Shown here: positions 1 to 14,285 of the stretch, piece by piece
Numbering within the stretch: position 1 is the stretch's first letter
How the letters are laid out: every line of letters starts with the position of its first letter
NCBI RefSeq assembly: GCF_001039355.2
Contig: NW_019775447.1
Coordinates: 379,758-443,757 of the forward strand
Direction: 5' to 3'
Origin: Lingula anatina
Lineage: Eukaryota; Brachiopoda; Lingulata; Lingulida; Lingulidae
Length of the DNA stretch: 64,000 nt
Translations under genes and position numbers: made by a program
Notes under the pieces: generated by a model
Told to the model about the DNA's origin: nothing
Databases searched by the model: none
Seen by the model: the letters and a program-made list of their open reading frames with translations, nothing else

Positions 1-339
1 AATGATTTTATTTCCTTTTTCAACACCTTTTTACATAAAATACATATATCAAAATATTCAATTTACAGTCATTTTTATATGATCAACTAAGAAAATTGTT
101 GACATAGGAAAAATATCAATAGAACAATTGTGAAGGGTCCAATTTCATCCATTCTGAGATTATGGACAAAGTGAATGATTGAATCTGACAAACTGCAATG
201 ATATGAGTTTATTTCCATTTTTAACTCTTTATTACACAAAACACAATCAGGTTTACCATCATTTTTTTATGATCAATTAACAATATTGTAAAGATGCAGA
301 AAATTTGTATCTAACTAGTTCAATAATGAGACTGTTAAC

Positions 340-762
340 ATGCCTGAGAATTAAATCATAAGAAAAACCACTTATATAGAAAAAAAGGCATAACTTCATC
401 AAAACTCCACCGATCAAGCTTATTTTTGAACTTGATCTGCATATTAATAAGACTGATCACTCCTGTGAGTTGCAAGACAATAGGCCTATTGTTTTTTCTT
501 TAAATGTGTTATCAGTGTTGCATATATGCTGAAAAAAGCAAAAAAAAGCATAATTTTGAAAAAAAATGGCCCAATCATGCTGATTTTCGAACTTGACCTG
601 CATTTAATGAATATTCATCATCAGTTTTGTAAGTTTCAAGCCAAAAGGTAAAACGGTTTAATACTTATCGTGTTATTGGTGAAAGTGCACAGCGATGATG
701 ACGACGACGACAGACGCAGGTGACGGCTCTATGTACAGGCACATCTGTGTCTGTACATAAAA
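340..762 (+). repeat. dispersed repeat with terminal stem-loop (copy 1)
   Basis: Two related units lie in tandem (roughly 385-460 and 530-625). Both carry a 'gatca/atcatgctgatttt...gaacttgacctgcat' type core. The element ends at 730-762 in an inverted repeat (TATGTACAG ... CTGTACATA) followed by an A-rich tail. Related cores occur in RBM8A intron 4 (34167-34520), and a similar tail occurs near 9550-9585. No coding capacity is seen, so it is a non-autonomous repeat of unassigned class. Confidence 0.55.
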
Positions 763-3564
763 AGGAGTTGAATTTTACTCATGCATTGCGTAGAGCTAAT
801 CCACATCATTATTGCCCAGATTTCATGAAATTGAAAACAAACTTCATGATAAAGGGTTAAATGTTGCATGAGTTGGTATTTTTGTGCTCTGCACTATATA
901 AAATACAAAAACAAGAGAGAGAGAAAGTGAGAGAGAAATAGTATACAACAATCATTTATCAAGTAAATAAGGTAAAATCAATAAATTAATAATGGCTTTG
1001 CACTTAATCATGCTTACCTTAATGCAATCTTCCCTTGACCGTTGAATGTCTGATCTACATGATCGCACAGAAATAGAAGACCTAAAGGACATGGATCTTC
1101 TGGGTACTTTAGTGCTCATGATTGAAATATATGTCTCTAGTACAGATTTTCAAATTATTCCAGCTTCAATAAAACCCAATTAAAGTTTCTGTAATTGCAG
1201 TGCACCTTTAACTCTGAAAAGTCTTTCAAACACTGAATAGTTTATCTTACAACATATTGACACAATTGAAAGCTGGGTAGTTGCCTCCGTTTAATGGATG
1301 AAAAGTTGCTCTGCACATGCGATTGGCATTTCACGGAGCATTTACTCCCAAGCTGTGTCATTGCCAGTGAATCTGGACTCTCTTTCCATCCTCCAACCAA
1401 ACAAATATCTCCAGAGAATGACAAGCATGAGAGCAAAGCACATGTGCTGATCTGTACACTATCTGTTTTACTTCCAATCTTTTGCAGGAAAATAAAAGAT
1501 AAAATGTTGTATTTGATCTTTCTATAAAATTAATCCCATTTTCTGTTCTACAATATCCATCTGTCATACACAAAAGTAAGGCTGCTTTAAAGTAGCTCAC
1601 AACTGTTGACAGGTTTTATACTATGTCTGACTAATATTACCCCTAGCTGTAATTTGATTGCCACCTTGAGCATGAACAGCTTGCAATGAATCCAATAGAA
1701 TCAACTAAGCAGAGTGTCTTTTAACATTCATCCTTAAAATTCATGATATAATCATTTCATAATTATTACCGCCATATATAGTTTTGTTGTCAATGACAGG
1801 AATTTCCACTTAACTCATGTGACTAAACCTATGCAGCCTTTGTGATTGCAGTTATGCAGTTATGATCAATGTGTTATATTCCACTGAGTACCTATTTTCT
1901 AGCAACAAAAAATTATCCAGACTTTAAGAGCAGATCTGAAGTAATACGGCTTCATGTAATGTCCTCATCTGACAGCTCTATATGATTTGTGCTAGGATTA
2001 GACTTTAATCCAATGTCTGTGGTGGGCCATGACTTATAAAGATGTTATTTATATACTAATAGTCCATTATATCTTATTGATTGAACTGTCTATTGCTTGC
2101 ACCATGTATCACCTCTCTGTTTGGAATGAAGACGCTAAGAGTTTCTGTTCTTGAAGGATTACCTCAAGAATCACCTTTACCACATCCGTGTTCTAAAGTG
2201 GTTTCCTTCTGTAAAAGAAACATAGCATATGAATGCACAGCTCACTCCTCTGGGGAAAACTCAAGTTCAAATAGTCCCATATTAATTAGCAAAAGTAATT
2301 AGGAAAGCCTGCAAAGGAAAAAAAATCTTTTTTTGTCTGACCTTCATTTACCTGCATAAAGTCATCTTTGGCTTAGTGAGTATACTCATCATCTCCTGGT
2401 GAACTACTGGATTTCAGTTTGGTATAAATGTCAGGTTACCAGGAAAACACCTTCAAATTAGATTTGTAATTGATTATCTTCTATATGTGTTGGCTGACAC
2501 AGAAGCAATCCTGTATACTTCCATTAGACATAATAGTTCAAAACCAATAAAATGTAACTGTTGTATCTGATTTAAGGTAAAACATTCCAAAAAATAATAC
2601 AAAATTGATAAAATAATATGGAAAAACTTGGGACCATCCTTTTGGAACTTGGTTTTGAAAAATTGAAACAACATTGTAAAATATATCTAAATAATGCCTT
2701 ATTCTAAAATGGAATATCATTTTAATTAGTTAACCATGTTGTTTTTCATTCTATTATAAAAATTATTCTTATTATTAAAACCTTTGCACTGACAGGTGGT
2801 ACTCTGATGGGACATGTTGTACACAGCATTTTAATGCTTCTGTTGTGGGCCAATAGATAATTGCTTGACATATATCCACATTGCTATCCAGAGAAATTTT
2901 TGATTCAAATGAAGGGAATTTGGTAGCCATTGTCATGTTATAACATAACATCTTTATAAGCTGGAAAGACTGTCAACACAAAAAATATATGAAAAAATGC
3001 ACTTGCATACAAAATATGTTTGTACTGCTTGGATAGAGTGAAGCTGACATAAGGCATTAAGGGAAATATCCAAATCAATTTCATTTGGCATTTTCTGTCA
3101 GTATTTCACCCCTAGGACTGTAAATACCTATAACTGCAATCATATGCCTGACCACAGACCTGACCTTAGAACTGAAAGTGAACTCTTTTGACTTAAACCA
3201 TGCTTGCCCTATGTAGTCAATTCACTGAGCCAGGCTATCAAATGGTTGCAGATGAACAAATCTCTCGACTATAAAAGATTTTCTAAACATTGGAAAAGCT
3301 CAATACTGAAGCCAGCTCCCTCTTGACTAAGTAATGATTTATAGCATCATTATAATTGTAATTGCTCTTGTATATAGGCATCCTTTTACTGGTGCTCAAG
3401 GTATGAACTTTATAGTGATCATGTGAATATCACATGCAGGACTTGATAGCCAGACGTTTTCTTTAATCTTTGAAAAATTTAAATTTCAGGAAATATAGAA
3501 AAAACTTAAGCATGTGCAATAATGCAATAAGAATTAGCTAGAGCATTAAATACCACTTTAATTT

Positions 3565-3591
3565 AGTGTGTGTGTGTGTGTGTGTGTGTGT
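3565..3591 (+). repeat. (GT)n microsatellite
   Basis: About thirteen uninterrupted GT dinucleotides. Confidence 0.95.
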
Positions 3592-6500
3592 TTATGATCA
3601 TGAGCACCGATCGTCATATGATCCATATAAGAAATTAGATTTTTTTCCAGCAGTTTTAGACTAAATGTTAGTCCATAACATGAAGTTAAGTTATAAACAA
3701 AAGTTTCTGTAGGTCTCAACTTCTTGAACAATGTCATGCAACATACACATTAAGATCATTCTCTAGTTTAATTGAAATGAAATATACATTTGAGCATCAC
3801 TGAAACATAAAAATCTACCTTGGTGTGCTGCATAATATGGAATATCATTTTGATTAGAAAACAAAATTACCAGTTACCAAAATGAATGATTGCCTTCCTG
3901 ATTCTTTCATACCAGTTCACATTACAATTACACTTACAATTTTTATAATTGTTACTGCCAGTATCAGTAGCTTCAAAATATTTTGATCTTGTAAGCAGAT
4001 GTGGTAAAATGCAAAAGTAATGAATTACTTGTCTTATTCACTTAAATGCTTTGAATGATTTTTCTTTGTCTAAAATATTTGTTTTCATTTTGAGGTGAAA
4101 AAAATGCACATTCTTGGTAGTGAAAATAATGCAAAATGTGGTCTGATATATTAGCTTGTCTATCCAGCTAAACATTAGAAATAAAACTGATTTAGATTTT
4201 TGCCAATTGTGTATGCAGTGATTATCTCAGGTGCATCAGTAACCTACAGTTGTCATCAAATTGAGGAGAACCATTGCAATAGTTGAAAGATCACATGAAC
4301 TTTCAGTGACATGGTCCAGATAAAAAAAAGTATAAATCATTTTTATTTCTGAAGAAAAAGTGCTGTAACAATGTTTATGAGTGTGGAATATTTTAATTTT
4401 GAGCCAACAGGAAGTTGGTCAGTTAGTTTCCCTACTAAATATGATGCTTTTATTTGCTTTGATGTCCTTAAATCCCACAAACAATCCCTTTAACTTTGAC
4501 ATTTTCCCAATAAACACAACTTAATGTGGTCACTTTGGTCATACTATAAATTGCCAATGCAGTGATACAATTTGTTGAAACAGGTGAACTGAGCTTCACG
4601 GAACTGAAAAAAGAGATTAATGTGGCAAAGCCCATCCATCACTAGCCTGTCAACTAGAAACCTGCAGAACAATTGCAAATGGAGAGAAAAGATAAAGCCA
4701 ATTCCTCATGACTCAGAAGAGTGTTCCAAGTAATTGCACAATTATCATCTCTTTCTCCACTACACCTAATAGCATCAAAGTTATTAACTTATGGATTTGG
4801 TTGCTTTTTCACATCAGTTGTATTTTTCCTCAGATGTAATGGCACAGAAACCCAGTTAACTGCTATGTAATACAGACTTGAGATTTTACACAAGATACAG
4901 GGTTTTGAAATGAGAAAGGGAGGGGAGCACATTGTTCCAATGCCCCCCTCCACCATGTACACTGTGCTCTGATATGTGCTGTGTATTTTGCTTATAGCTT
5001 ATTCTAACCAAAACAGCTACAGATGCATATAGTTCAAAGGGTAGAAGGCTTCTATTTAATTAGTTTTAAAAGCCCCAATTAATGGCTCATTCATGAGGTA
5101 TGGAAAATATGCCTCTTTGGCCAGTGAAACATTTTTTCTTTTTAAAACACCAATTCCACACAGCAAGAGAACTGTGAACATAGGACATGTTTCCCAGGAA
5201 CAAATAACAAGGATCTTGCCATTTCCAATCAGCAAACACTAGTGAATAAAATAACTCACTTTGTTTAAGGGGAAGGAGATATGAAATTTCAGAACATGAT
5301 GGGAAAATATTATATTGCTCATATGCTGGTGGTGCAATCAGCTGACTGAGGGATAGATAGATGGTGGCAGAGAAGCAAACGAACAAACAGAAAGACATGC
5401 CTAGTGTGAAGTTACAGGAAATTTACAATCATAAATTTGTATAGTAGTGTGTGTGTGGTGGAAGGGAGGGAAAACCTAGGAAAAATATGGGGAGAATATT
5501 CACCCTTGTCTGTTAATTGTATATACTGTTGAAAGGTATAAAATGACTATCTAAAATAGAAAATGTCTCATATCACTATAAAGGAAAGACCCACTTTTGT
5601 TGCACCCTCCCTTTCTGATGTCCTGGTTCCACCAGTAAAATTGAGTTGTATCATGCAATCAAAAATGAACCTCATCAGCCTTGTGCTTTTATGTTTGTGA
5701 TGTGCTCCTCATTTCCTATCTGAGATCTAAAAAATTGATTTAGACCTAATGCTTTTCTTATGATATTATTTGCCTGAAAGAATATCCATCAGTGGACACT
5801 TAAAAATCTGTGTTATTAGCCAATGTTCTATCAAATTACAGCCAGTGGATAACTGCAGTTGCAATTTTAGTATTCAGTTTGCAAAGTTGAACAAAATAAT
5901 TAATATAACTGTTCAAAACACTAAAATCAGTTGATCTACAATTTTCTTTTTTCCTGCTCAATTTGCTCTTACCATCATATGGCCAATTTCCATGATATTT
6001 CCAAGGCCATTTTTTCTAAACTATCCAATCTGTAAATTTTCTCTTTTAGAGATAAATATGTATGGATTAGTAAAGTAAATTTGTTCACAAAATAGATTTT
6101 CTTTTGAATTAAAAATGCCTCCTGTGGGAGTTTTCACGAATAAGACAATTTCACTTTTGATCAAAATTGTTTACTTTATACATGTTAACTTGATAATAAT
6201 AAGGATAATCATCTTAACTGAAAATTAATTTTTAATTTCCAGAGTCCTTATCACCTACATGATCCTACTAAGGCTATGTATCATTTTAAAAAGTTTTGTT
6301 TCTTTTAAAAATATTTAATAGTTGATATTTCTATACACTGTAATGCCTCTGACAAAAGCAGCAAGGGGATCAATACATTAGGATTTTTCCTTGTGCGCTT
6401 AGGTAATGTGAAAATAAACATTGTCACATAATAAGCTGGTGATGTCATATCAAAAATACATCAGGGCAAATTTACTCTCTCAAGCAGATGATGTAACAGC

Positions 6501-9500
6501 AACATTTTTGGGGTGAAAAGTGTGATTTCGCTGCCAAACATTTTCCTTGCCTAAACAGCTATCAAAACCATTTCAACACCTATCTAATCACAACAATAAG
6601 TATGATAATCCAGTGCCATGGAACCTTTTTGGATTTTATCAGTAAAGAAATGAAAAAATGCTTTTGTTTAATATATTTTATATTTTTGCCCTCCCCTTTT
6701 TCTCATAACTGTGCAAAAATGCCGAATCCATGCACTTACAAATCAAGAACTCCAATAGATATTTGTTAATCAAAAGTCTAAAATCTTTAATCTAAGAGTT
6801 ACTAATTTTAATTAAGATTCATCTTAAGGATGGAAATTTTAAAACAATAAACTTTACAATATCAATTATTATAAATGGATATAAAATGTAAGTCTTCAAA
6901 GGTTAATAATTTCTTTAAATTTGCCAAGTGATTTGCAGTTTCTTATATCAGTAGGTAAAACATATATTGTAAATGCCCATTCACCATAAAATTTGTTAGC
7001 TAATACATAAAACATAATTTAATACAAGTGTTATGTATTCCCAACTATCTCTTTTCATATTTGGACTTAGCCCGAGTTTTGTATTAGTTTCAGTTTGTTT
7101 AATTGATCTAGACTTAGGTAAAAAAGACACTACATGTATAACAATAATCAAGTGTGGAGGTATTAAAAGCATGTTCTAATTTCTATTTTGTAGTTCTGTC
7201 CAGTAAACTGCAAATCTTGCATATTCACAACAGTGAATATGAAGTCGCTTTACAAACATTTGAAATGTGTTTTCAAACAGATTGTATCTATTAAATGTAA
7301 CACAAAGGTCTTTCATCCAGGATGTCTTTACTTACACTATAACAATAAAAATGCATTTATGCATTCTTGAGACTTACTTACAAAAGAACCCAAAATCAGG
7401 GCATATGCCATACCCAGACCTTGAGGATGGTGGATATGGAAGTGGGCAGGACCACAGAGGGTTTAGAAATGCTCCCTGGGTGAATCAACTATAGTAAAAA
7501 TCTGCTAAGACAGAGCATGCAAAAATATAAGCTACCACAACTTCACTGAAAATAGGTTAAAGATCACTGCCATTCAGTGTTCATGGGATGGCATATTGTT
7601 AATAATGTTTTTATATGAATTACAAAATTATATTTAACAAAACTCTCACCATAATCCACTGCCTAACTTAAATTTGCTAAAAAAAGGAGTGCATACAAGT
7701 TAAATACCTTTACAATGAGAATTTATATTTTAAAAAAATGTTAGCATACCCAAGCAATTTTTTTTTCAAAAATTTGGAACATCAAATCAAATCAAAAAAA
7801 GAAAAAATGAACAACTTACCTAAACTAGCATTGCTCATCTATCACTAAAATGACAACAGCAAGCAACTGCTGCCTTGATTAGAAATCCCTATTGATTTAG
7901 TCGAATATAGGCTTCACTCGAGCCCTTCATACTGCCATGGCAACCTGCTAAATCATCTTCAAGTATTCTAGCAATACTAGAGGACATATTGCATCTTTTC
8001 CTGGCAACAGTTGACATGTAGGATATCAATTAAAGAACAAAAGTTGAAAAGATCAATCAATATTCAATATGGAATCCAACACATTCTTCAATAGAATAGG
8101 TGCATTTCCCAGTGCCACGTGCACTACTGATGACAATAACCAATATTTGTTGTAAAAGATTAATTCAATCTGTTTAATACATTTTCACATTTAGGATACC
8201 GTATCTGTTGAGATCAATCATGAAATTGTTCCTACCAACAAAGGAGATAAATTACAGCATATACTTCATCTACAAACAGGTGGGAGACTAATCAATTACT
8301 ACTGTCTCAAAATACTCCAAGATTACAAAAGGTGGTGAAAGCAGTAATTGCACAATAAAGATGGGTGTCAATATCACTCATCTGAGTCTCTATTTCATAT
8401 AAAATAATTTTAAAAGCATAAAAAGGTTTGAGTTCTGTTTTAATTTTTCAACAAATATTCAGAAGGTTTAGTAGGGATCTTCTTACCTCAGAATCTTTGG
8501 AATATTTGTAACTGAAGTATTTAAATCATCATTTGCCTATAAATGACAAACGCCTGTTCCACTTCACATTGCATTCAGTACAAGCTATATATCTGTTGAT
8601 ATTTTACTTGTTAGACTACAATCCGTGCAAAACTTAGTGAAGAGTTCAATCAGGGATGCATATTACGAGTTTTCTATTTTGCTAAAAAAATCTTACAATG
8701 CTGTTACCTGTGACTTTCAAGACCTTGACAATTTTGAGGTCAAAGCATGCAAATATGTGAATATTTTTGTCTACCATATTTCACCAATTCATTTCTACAA
8801 ACTACTTGTAACGAGGGAGAGTTTTATATCCATCTCATTTTCTGTAAATTACATTAGATAGATGATCTCAAACCCACAGCGTTATGTAAAAGATATGGGA
8901 AACATATCTATTAAATATCAAAGGAATATTTGTTTATTTGTTTTTTTTTAATATAATTTTTTTGATAGTCAACCAGCACTCAATTACAAGTGTTCATTTT
9001 TCATGCTCAGGATGGATTCCAACAGAAAAATTTTCATTTTTGATAACAGGAAGAGATCCAAGTTGCACCCCCTCCTCTATCAAGTCATATAATCCTTCTG
9101 CAATCTCCAAGTTATGCAGCATAGATTCAGAGAAGGGGGACTGCAACTTGACCTATCCCTTTTTTTTTTTGTAAATAAACCACCCTTTCAAAAAATAAAA
9201 AAATAAATAAATACCCACAGGTCTGGCACCTTTTCTTCAGAGATGAAACATCTAAATGAACTTTATCATACAAGGCAGCAAAGTTGTCAAATGTACAAAC
9301 AGAGCAGAACATTCATGTAACCATGACAGTTCACAAAGTTGGGCTTTTGTAATTTCAAGTAACACAGGGTTTCATCCCCATGGGAGTTCAGAGCCACACT
9401 TTGAAAATGCCAATTTGTGAAAAATGAAAATGTTGGGTCCTAAACATCACCCCTGGCCAGTAAGTTTTAGAATAATAAGTCATGGTTAATCATTGATTGT

Positions 9501-9519
9501 GTTTATGGTGAAAAATGCA

Positions 9520-9590
9520 GTGCCAGACAATGACAACACACAGGAGGTGGCTATATATAAAGACACGTTAAGTCTGTACATAAAATGCAA
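9520..9590 (+). repeat. tail of the stem-loop repeat (copy 2)
   Basis: The sequence 'gtggctatatataaagacacgttaagtctgtacataaaa' resembles the terminal hairpin and A-rich tail of the repeats at 730-762 and 34480-34520. Upstream sequence is more diverged, so this looks like an old or 5'-truncated copy. Confidence 0.4.
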
Positions 9591-10861
9591 CAAAGATTCA
9601 GACAGATATTGACCACTCGAGGAAAATTGCTTTTAAGTATTTATAAATAGTAACAGTACTACAGATCTGTCTTAAAAATAGAAATGTTGAATACCCAGAT
9701 CCCTTAATGCAAATCTGTTGACTATTCAGCTTATTTCATGAAAAAGCCATTAGACATCTATAGCTTGTTGTAGTGATAAAAGCTAATCTTTGGGAGAAAA
9801 AAAAAGAAAGAAAACTTGAGATGTCTAGCATTTAGATGGTCAAAATTCAATTTTGAAAATCCATAATGCTGCCTCTACAGCCCATGCTTGATGGCTTTAC
9901 AAACAGTCATTAGCTGGTTATAGACTGCAAGGGTGATAAAGACAAAGCTGCAGGGAAATACATTAATTGATTTGGTCTCATAAAAGCCAAAGCCAGATGG
10001 ACTTCATATCACCCTTGTACCAGTCAAGTTCATTATGACCAGAGGGTGTCTGCTCTCTTCTATGCCTATTCTAGTACCATGAAGCCAATAAAAACCATTG
10101 TAAATTTTTTCACTTAAGTGCCTTTTCAAAGGAAAATTATGCAATTGATGATGAACTTAAAACCTCAAAAACATTCTTACATCAAACAATTCAGTGACAA
10201 TTTATTATAAAACAAACACAAGAAGACATGTTCTGAGACAATAACTAAACAAGATCAGGGTTCTAAGAACCAAAAAAAAATACCAAATACAATCCAGAAG
10301 CCTGCCTTATTGCATTAGTTGAGACATCCTTCTAACATCTAACATTTGTTTTCTAGTATTCTAGATTGTCAAATCATTTAGATAATATGCATAATGTTTT
10401 CTAAAAATTTGTCTCAGGAAGAGATCAATGCCAGTTTTAGTTGCATAATTTTCCTATAGATGAAAATTCAGTGGTTTTTATACTGTCAAGTTTGTGCCAG
10501 GCATCCTTGAAAACTGTCTTGATATTATTTTTTAATAATATTTTCAAACTTCAATAAACTTGCAGCTACTCAAGTCCATAAGTACTTAATACTGCATGAA
10601 ATAACATCATACATTAAGGGCAAACAAATCAACTGGTCTTTTTAAATATTTGTTCCATTGACTTCTCCAAACATGACATTTTTTCACCTAAGAGTCCATT
10701 AGTTCCCCAACTATAGCAACTCAAGGATAATTCCTCTTCGATCACAAAAAAGAAGCCCTTGTAATGCAGAAAGACTGATGGAATTATTATGTCTCAAAAT
10801 TTTACTCCTAAAATACCATGATTCAATAGCTGAATACTTTGGTGTATTGTAAATGCCATTG

Positions 10862-11470
10862 TCACAGTGCAGTCTCTTTGAATTCTTCTGTCTGTTGCTT
10901 TGCCTCTGATGCTTGCCTTGCCTGTAACATTCTTTTTCGGTGTGCATGTAATATGGACTGGGGATGGATAGGATAAAAACCAGCGATGCCTGGAATAAAA
11001 AAAGTGGTCTTTAAAACAAACTATGCAAATGTTGGTGGTTTGGCATCATAAACTTCATGGACAATGAATTCATATTATCTTTGTGGATATCCTTTGATCC
11101 ACAGTCATTGCCCAGGGCATTAACATGTATTACATGGTTAATTACATGTAGCCAAGTTTTGTAGCATGATATTCTAAGATAAAATGAATTGTGTTTAAGC
11201 TACAAAGAAATGGGCAAAGCACTCACCTAACATTTTAACTAATGATTTGGTTGGTTGGGCTTCTCTTAGTATCCATTTTCTGTACTTCTGAAATGACATG
11301 GCAAATAATCTTTCTCCAAATTGGTTGATCATTGGATCGTAAGTTCCTATCTGTGATATGATTCTTCCATTTCTAGCTTTGTGTTTTTGTATGACAACAA
11401 TATGATAGAATGGTCTGTTGACACAGCCATGGAGGGCAAACCTTATTGCCAAAGTCCCTTCCTTTTTCAT
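10862..11470 (-). CDS. MRPS16: small ribosomal subunit protein bS16m (MRPS16)
   Basis: Mitochondrial ribosomal protein of the bacterial S16 family, a component of the mitoribosome small subunit. Two coding exons on the minus strand: 11470-11227 (the exon starts at 11475 after a CAG acceptor; donor GTGAGT) and 10989-10862 (AG acceptor; stop TGA at 10864-10862). They join in frame to give about 123 residues, compared with about 137 in human. S16 hallmarks are visible: IRFALHGCVNRPFYHIVV near the N-terminus, then RNGRIISQIGTYDP, then across the splice junction KMLG/IAGFYPIHP, followed by a basic, Q/E-rich tail. The chosen ATG lies five bases into the second exon. A 5' UTR exon probably ends at 14285 (donor GTGAGT), sharing a promoter with PSMC3. 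An ATG in that exon, 11 bases before the donor, is out of frame and could act as an upstream ORF. Confidence 0.93.
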
Positions 11471-12985
11471 GATACCTGAAAAAGTAAAAATTCTTTAAAA
11501 CTTTTAAAATATATCATCAACATTTCTAAAGCTATGCATCATTTCAACTTGAAAAATTTCATCACTGAATACTAGCTATTGTACAAATAAAGAAGCATTT
11601 TATGAACGGCTGAATGTTTAAATATGTGAACTAATTGAAACAATTACTGATATTATAATGTTAGTGAAAACAATGTGTAGATTTAAAACTTTAAAACTTT
11701 TAAAATATAAATGTCAAAGCCTGAAAGGAAAAAGTCATTTTTGGGAGTAAAAATGAATAAAATGGTTATTACTAGTCATTTCCAGTCATTCCCTGCATAT
11801 TCTGATCATGATCAGGTTAACCATAGAATGGGGATTACCAGGCAGATATTAACATCACTGCTGCAGTGTGGGACTTGAGGAGGTGAGGTAAGTAAATGAT
11901 TTGAGAGCCCCTGCATCACAGTGGACATGCTACCTGGTTGTCATTTTACAGTTATGTGGACCTTTATCTTTCCTACATTAGCACGATTAGTACACACTAG
12001 TATGATATCAGAATCTGTAAATAGGAGTGTTAATGCATAAAAGTTTGTGCTACTTGTAGTATATCATTTGTATTTGTATTTGCAAGTGCACTTGTATTGG
12101 TTCATGCACCAATTCAATATCATGCAAGTCTTTTTATTCCAGTAATGCAGCAGTACTACCACTTCTGCATGCAATTTGTAATTCTTGTCACATTGAAAGT
12201 TTTTGACACAAGGTGTTATGATGCCCTGCCTGCATAACATGCAACTTGTTAGCACGAAATTCATGCGTAAGCACTCCTATTAGCAGTTTCTGATATGTAC
12301 TGGCTGTTCTAAAGCTCCGTCCATGTGAAAACTAGTTGGCTTTACAGGAGTATGCAAATTGAGGAGTTGAGATGTACATGTAAGATAAAATATATGGGAG
12401 CTCCCACATCATGGTGGATGCACAAACTGGTTTTCATTTACTCTTTTTGAAGCCTTTGCTCTCATGCTTTAGAACAGCTAGTTCATATAAGAAACCGTTA
12501 ATAAGGAGCAGCAGATGATAACAGGTGGTGCTAGTTGTATGTTTACACATATTGCCATAAAAAGCCTCCAGCCTCCAGAGTATAAGATTTCTAACCCTTT
12601 TTACATTGCATGCTGCTTTGTAACTACTGACTTGGGGACTGACTGTGTAGAAACATGACTAAGAACAGGTGGTACATGTACTACCACATGGGCAATGTTT
12701 TGACTTAACTGCACACTTTGGAAGATGCACTGTATCAAATTGTATTTCCTATATTGTATGCACCTGTGGCCCAAAATTCTATCACTTTGCCTACTTCACA
12801 AAGACATTTCTCTACTCGGGGGAAAAATCCTAGAATCAAAATTTAAACTGTATGCTCATGCCTGTCTCCTCTATTCTTACCTGGCAAATTTCAAGGTTCA
12901 ATGACATTATTTAGTGGGTGAAAATCAAGTGGACCAACTTAAGACTCATTTTTGAGAGTGGCTTTTAAAAAATGACAGACATTTT

Positions 12986-13210
12986 CACCCCATTTCCATA
13001 GATTTTTAGATCGATCTATCCCTGTGGGGAGTCTCACTAGATTACTGTCAGCTTGGCCGGCTTAAGTGTCTGTCCCGCCTACTAAAAGCTGTAAGGGGGT
13101 ATTAACTATGGTGCCCGCTTGGCTGACTGCAATTTAGCGTGAACCCCCAGGGAGTTAGGTCGATCTAAATCTTAATCTCTAGATCAATCTAAATCTCTGG
13201 GGAGGAAACC
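12986..13210. mobile_element. foldback MITE, family 1 (polymorphic, present in copy A only)
   Basis: This 225 bp insert starts CACCCCATTTCCATAGATT and has inverted internal motifs (TAGATCGATCTA, and GTCTGTCCCGCC paired with GGCGGGAC-like sequence in relatives). It is flanked by TTTT on both sides (12982-12985 and 13211-13214). The allelic copy reads straight through at 19381-19390 ('gacattttgtcac') with a single TTTT, which is a clean empty site. No coding capacity. A second element with the same start is at 54029. Confidence 0.85.
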
Positions 13211-13838
13211 TTTTGTCACTAATACTTGAATGACTTTTGATCAATGCGATACATTGTAGACCAAATATTCTAATGGTTTATTCAAATCAGATATGCAGCT
13301 ATCAGTGTATTAAATTTCAAGTCTTGGGCTTAATTAGAAAAAATATCATGTGTGGACCCTACCTTAAATATCAGTACTAACCCATGAATTTGGTGCTAGT
13401 AATTTGTAACTTGTTAAGCAGAAAATTAAGGTAAGCAAGAAATAAATTAAAAAAAAATTTTTTAATAAATTTTATGGTGGATATACTTTTCCTTTTGCCT
13501 TCAGGTGGGCCTGAGATTTTGGTCTTACATGCTACGTGTCAACTGCAGTTAAGTACCTAGCATGTCATATTTATGAACACAAACAATTTCACGAACAAGG
13601 CAGAAAACTCGACACAAGTTCTCAGATGTCATTGAAAATTCGGAATTTGAATTGATTAACATGTTTGTTGCAAGGTCTGCTAGGTCTATATGACGTAAAC
13701 ACGACAGGAGACAAAGTGGCTGCAGGTCTCTAAATGGTGCTGCTCTAAAAGAGTAGCGGATGGTGAGCAAACTATAATGTCTTCGCGTCTTCGGTGGTTT
13801 CAAGTCTAAGACAGTTTTGCTAAATTTTATGTCTACAG

Positions 13839-14084
13839 GACCATTCCCACAGATATTTGGATCGCTCTATTACCTGGGGAGTCTCACTTAATTGCTATCA
13901 ACTTGGCTAGCTTACTATAAATGTCTGTCACGCCTAGTAAAGCTGTTAGGGGGTAATTATCTAACCCTCTGGCTGATTCGGTAGGCGTGACAGACATTTA
14001 AGCCGGTTTAGTTCATAGCAATTTAGTGAGACTCCCCAGGGAATTAGACCGATCCAGATGGATCGATCAAGGCATGGGAACCCA
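13839..14084. mobile_element. foldback MITE, family 1 (present in both copies)
   Basis: An approximately 245 bp imperfect palindrome: one end reads GACCATTCCCACAGAT, the other ends GGCATGGGAACCCAGT. Internal arms pair 'aatgtctgtcacgcctag' with 'gtaggcgtgacagacattt'. The allele is at 20011-20260. Related elements are at 38370-38624, 42160-42415, 60568-60815 and 62473-62720. Confidence 0.75.
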
Positions 14085-14285
14085 GTCTACTATAAATATT
14101 AAATGGGTAGAAGTGCATGGGTTCCAGTAAATTTAATTGTAATTTATATCATGGTGCATGGTCAAATTGTCATAACTTGTTTGCACGCTGATCTATTTTC
14201 ACCGGTGCCCTTTTCTTTGACATTATAAATCATTTAAAAGATTCGCAGATATATGAAAGTGAGAGACAAATCAAAACTACTCACC

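Larger units (their letters stand above)
1..10861. other. gene-poor AT-rich stretch
   Basis: No open frame here looks like a protein exon. The longest frames are under about 105 codons, low in complexity, and lack paired splice sites with family-like sequence. It contains dispersed repeats (about 340-762 and the tail near 9550-9585), a GT microsatellite (3565-3591) and scattered homopolymers. Part of it may be 3' flank of MRPS16, which ends at 10862 on the minus strand. It could also hold an intron of a gene lying outside the window; this cannot be judged from sequence alone. Confidence 0.6.

Noticed and set aside
5087-5398. 103-codon minus-strand frame with hydrophobic start
   Set aside because: Low-complexity and AT-driven, no splice context and no family resemblance.
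1-10861. tRNA or small structured RNA genes
   Set aside because: No convincing box A/B pair or cloverleaf was found by eye; a covariance-model scan would be needed to exclude them.
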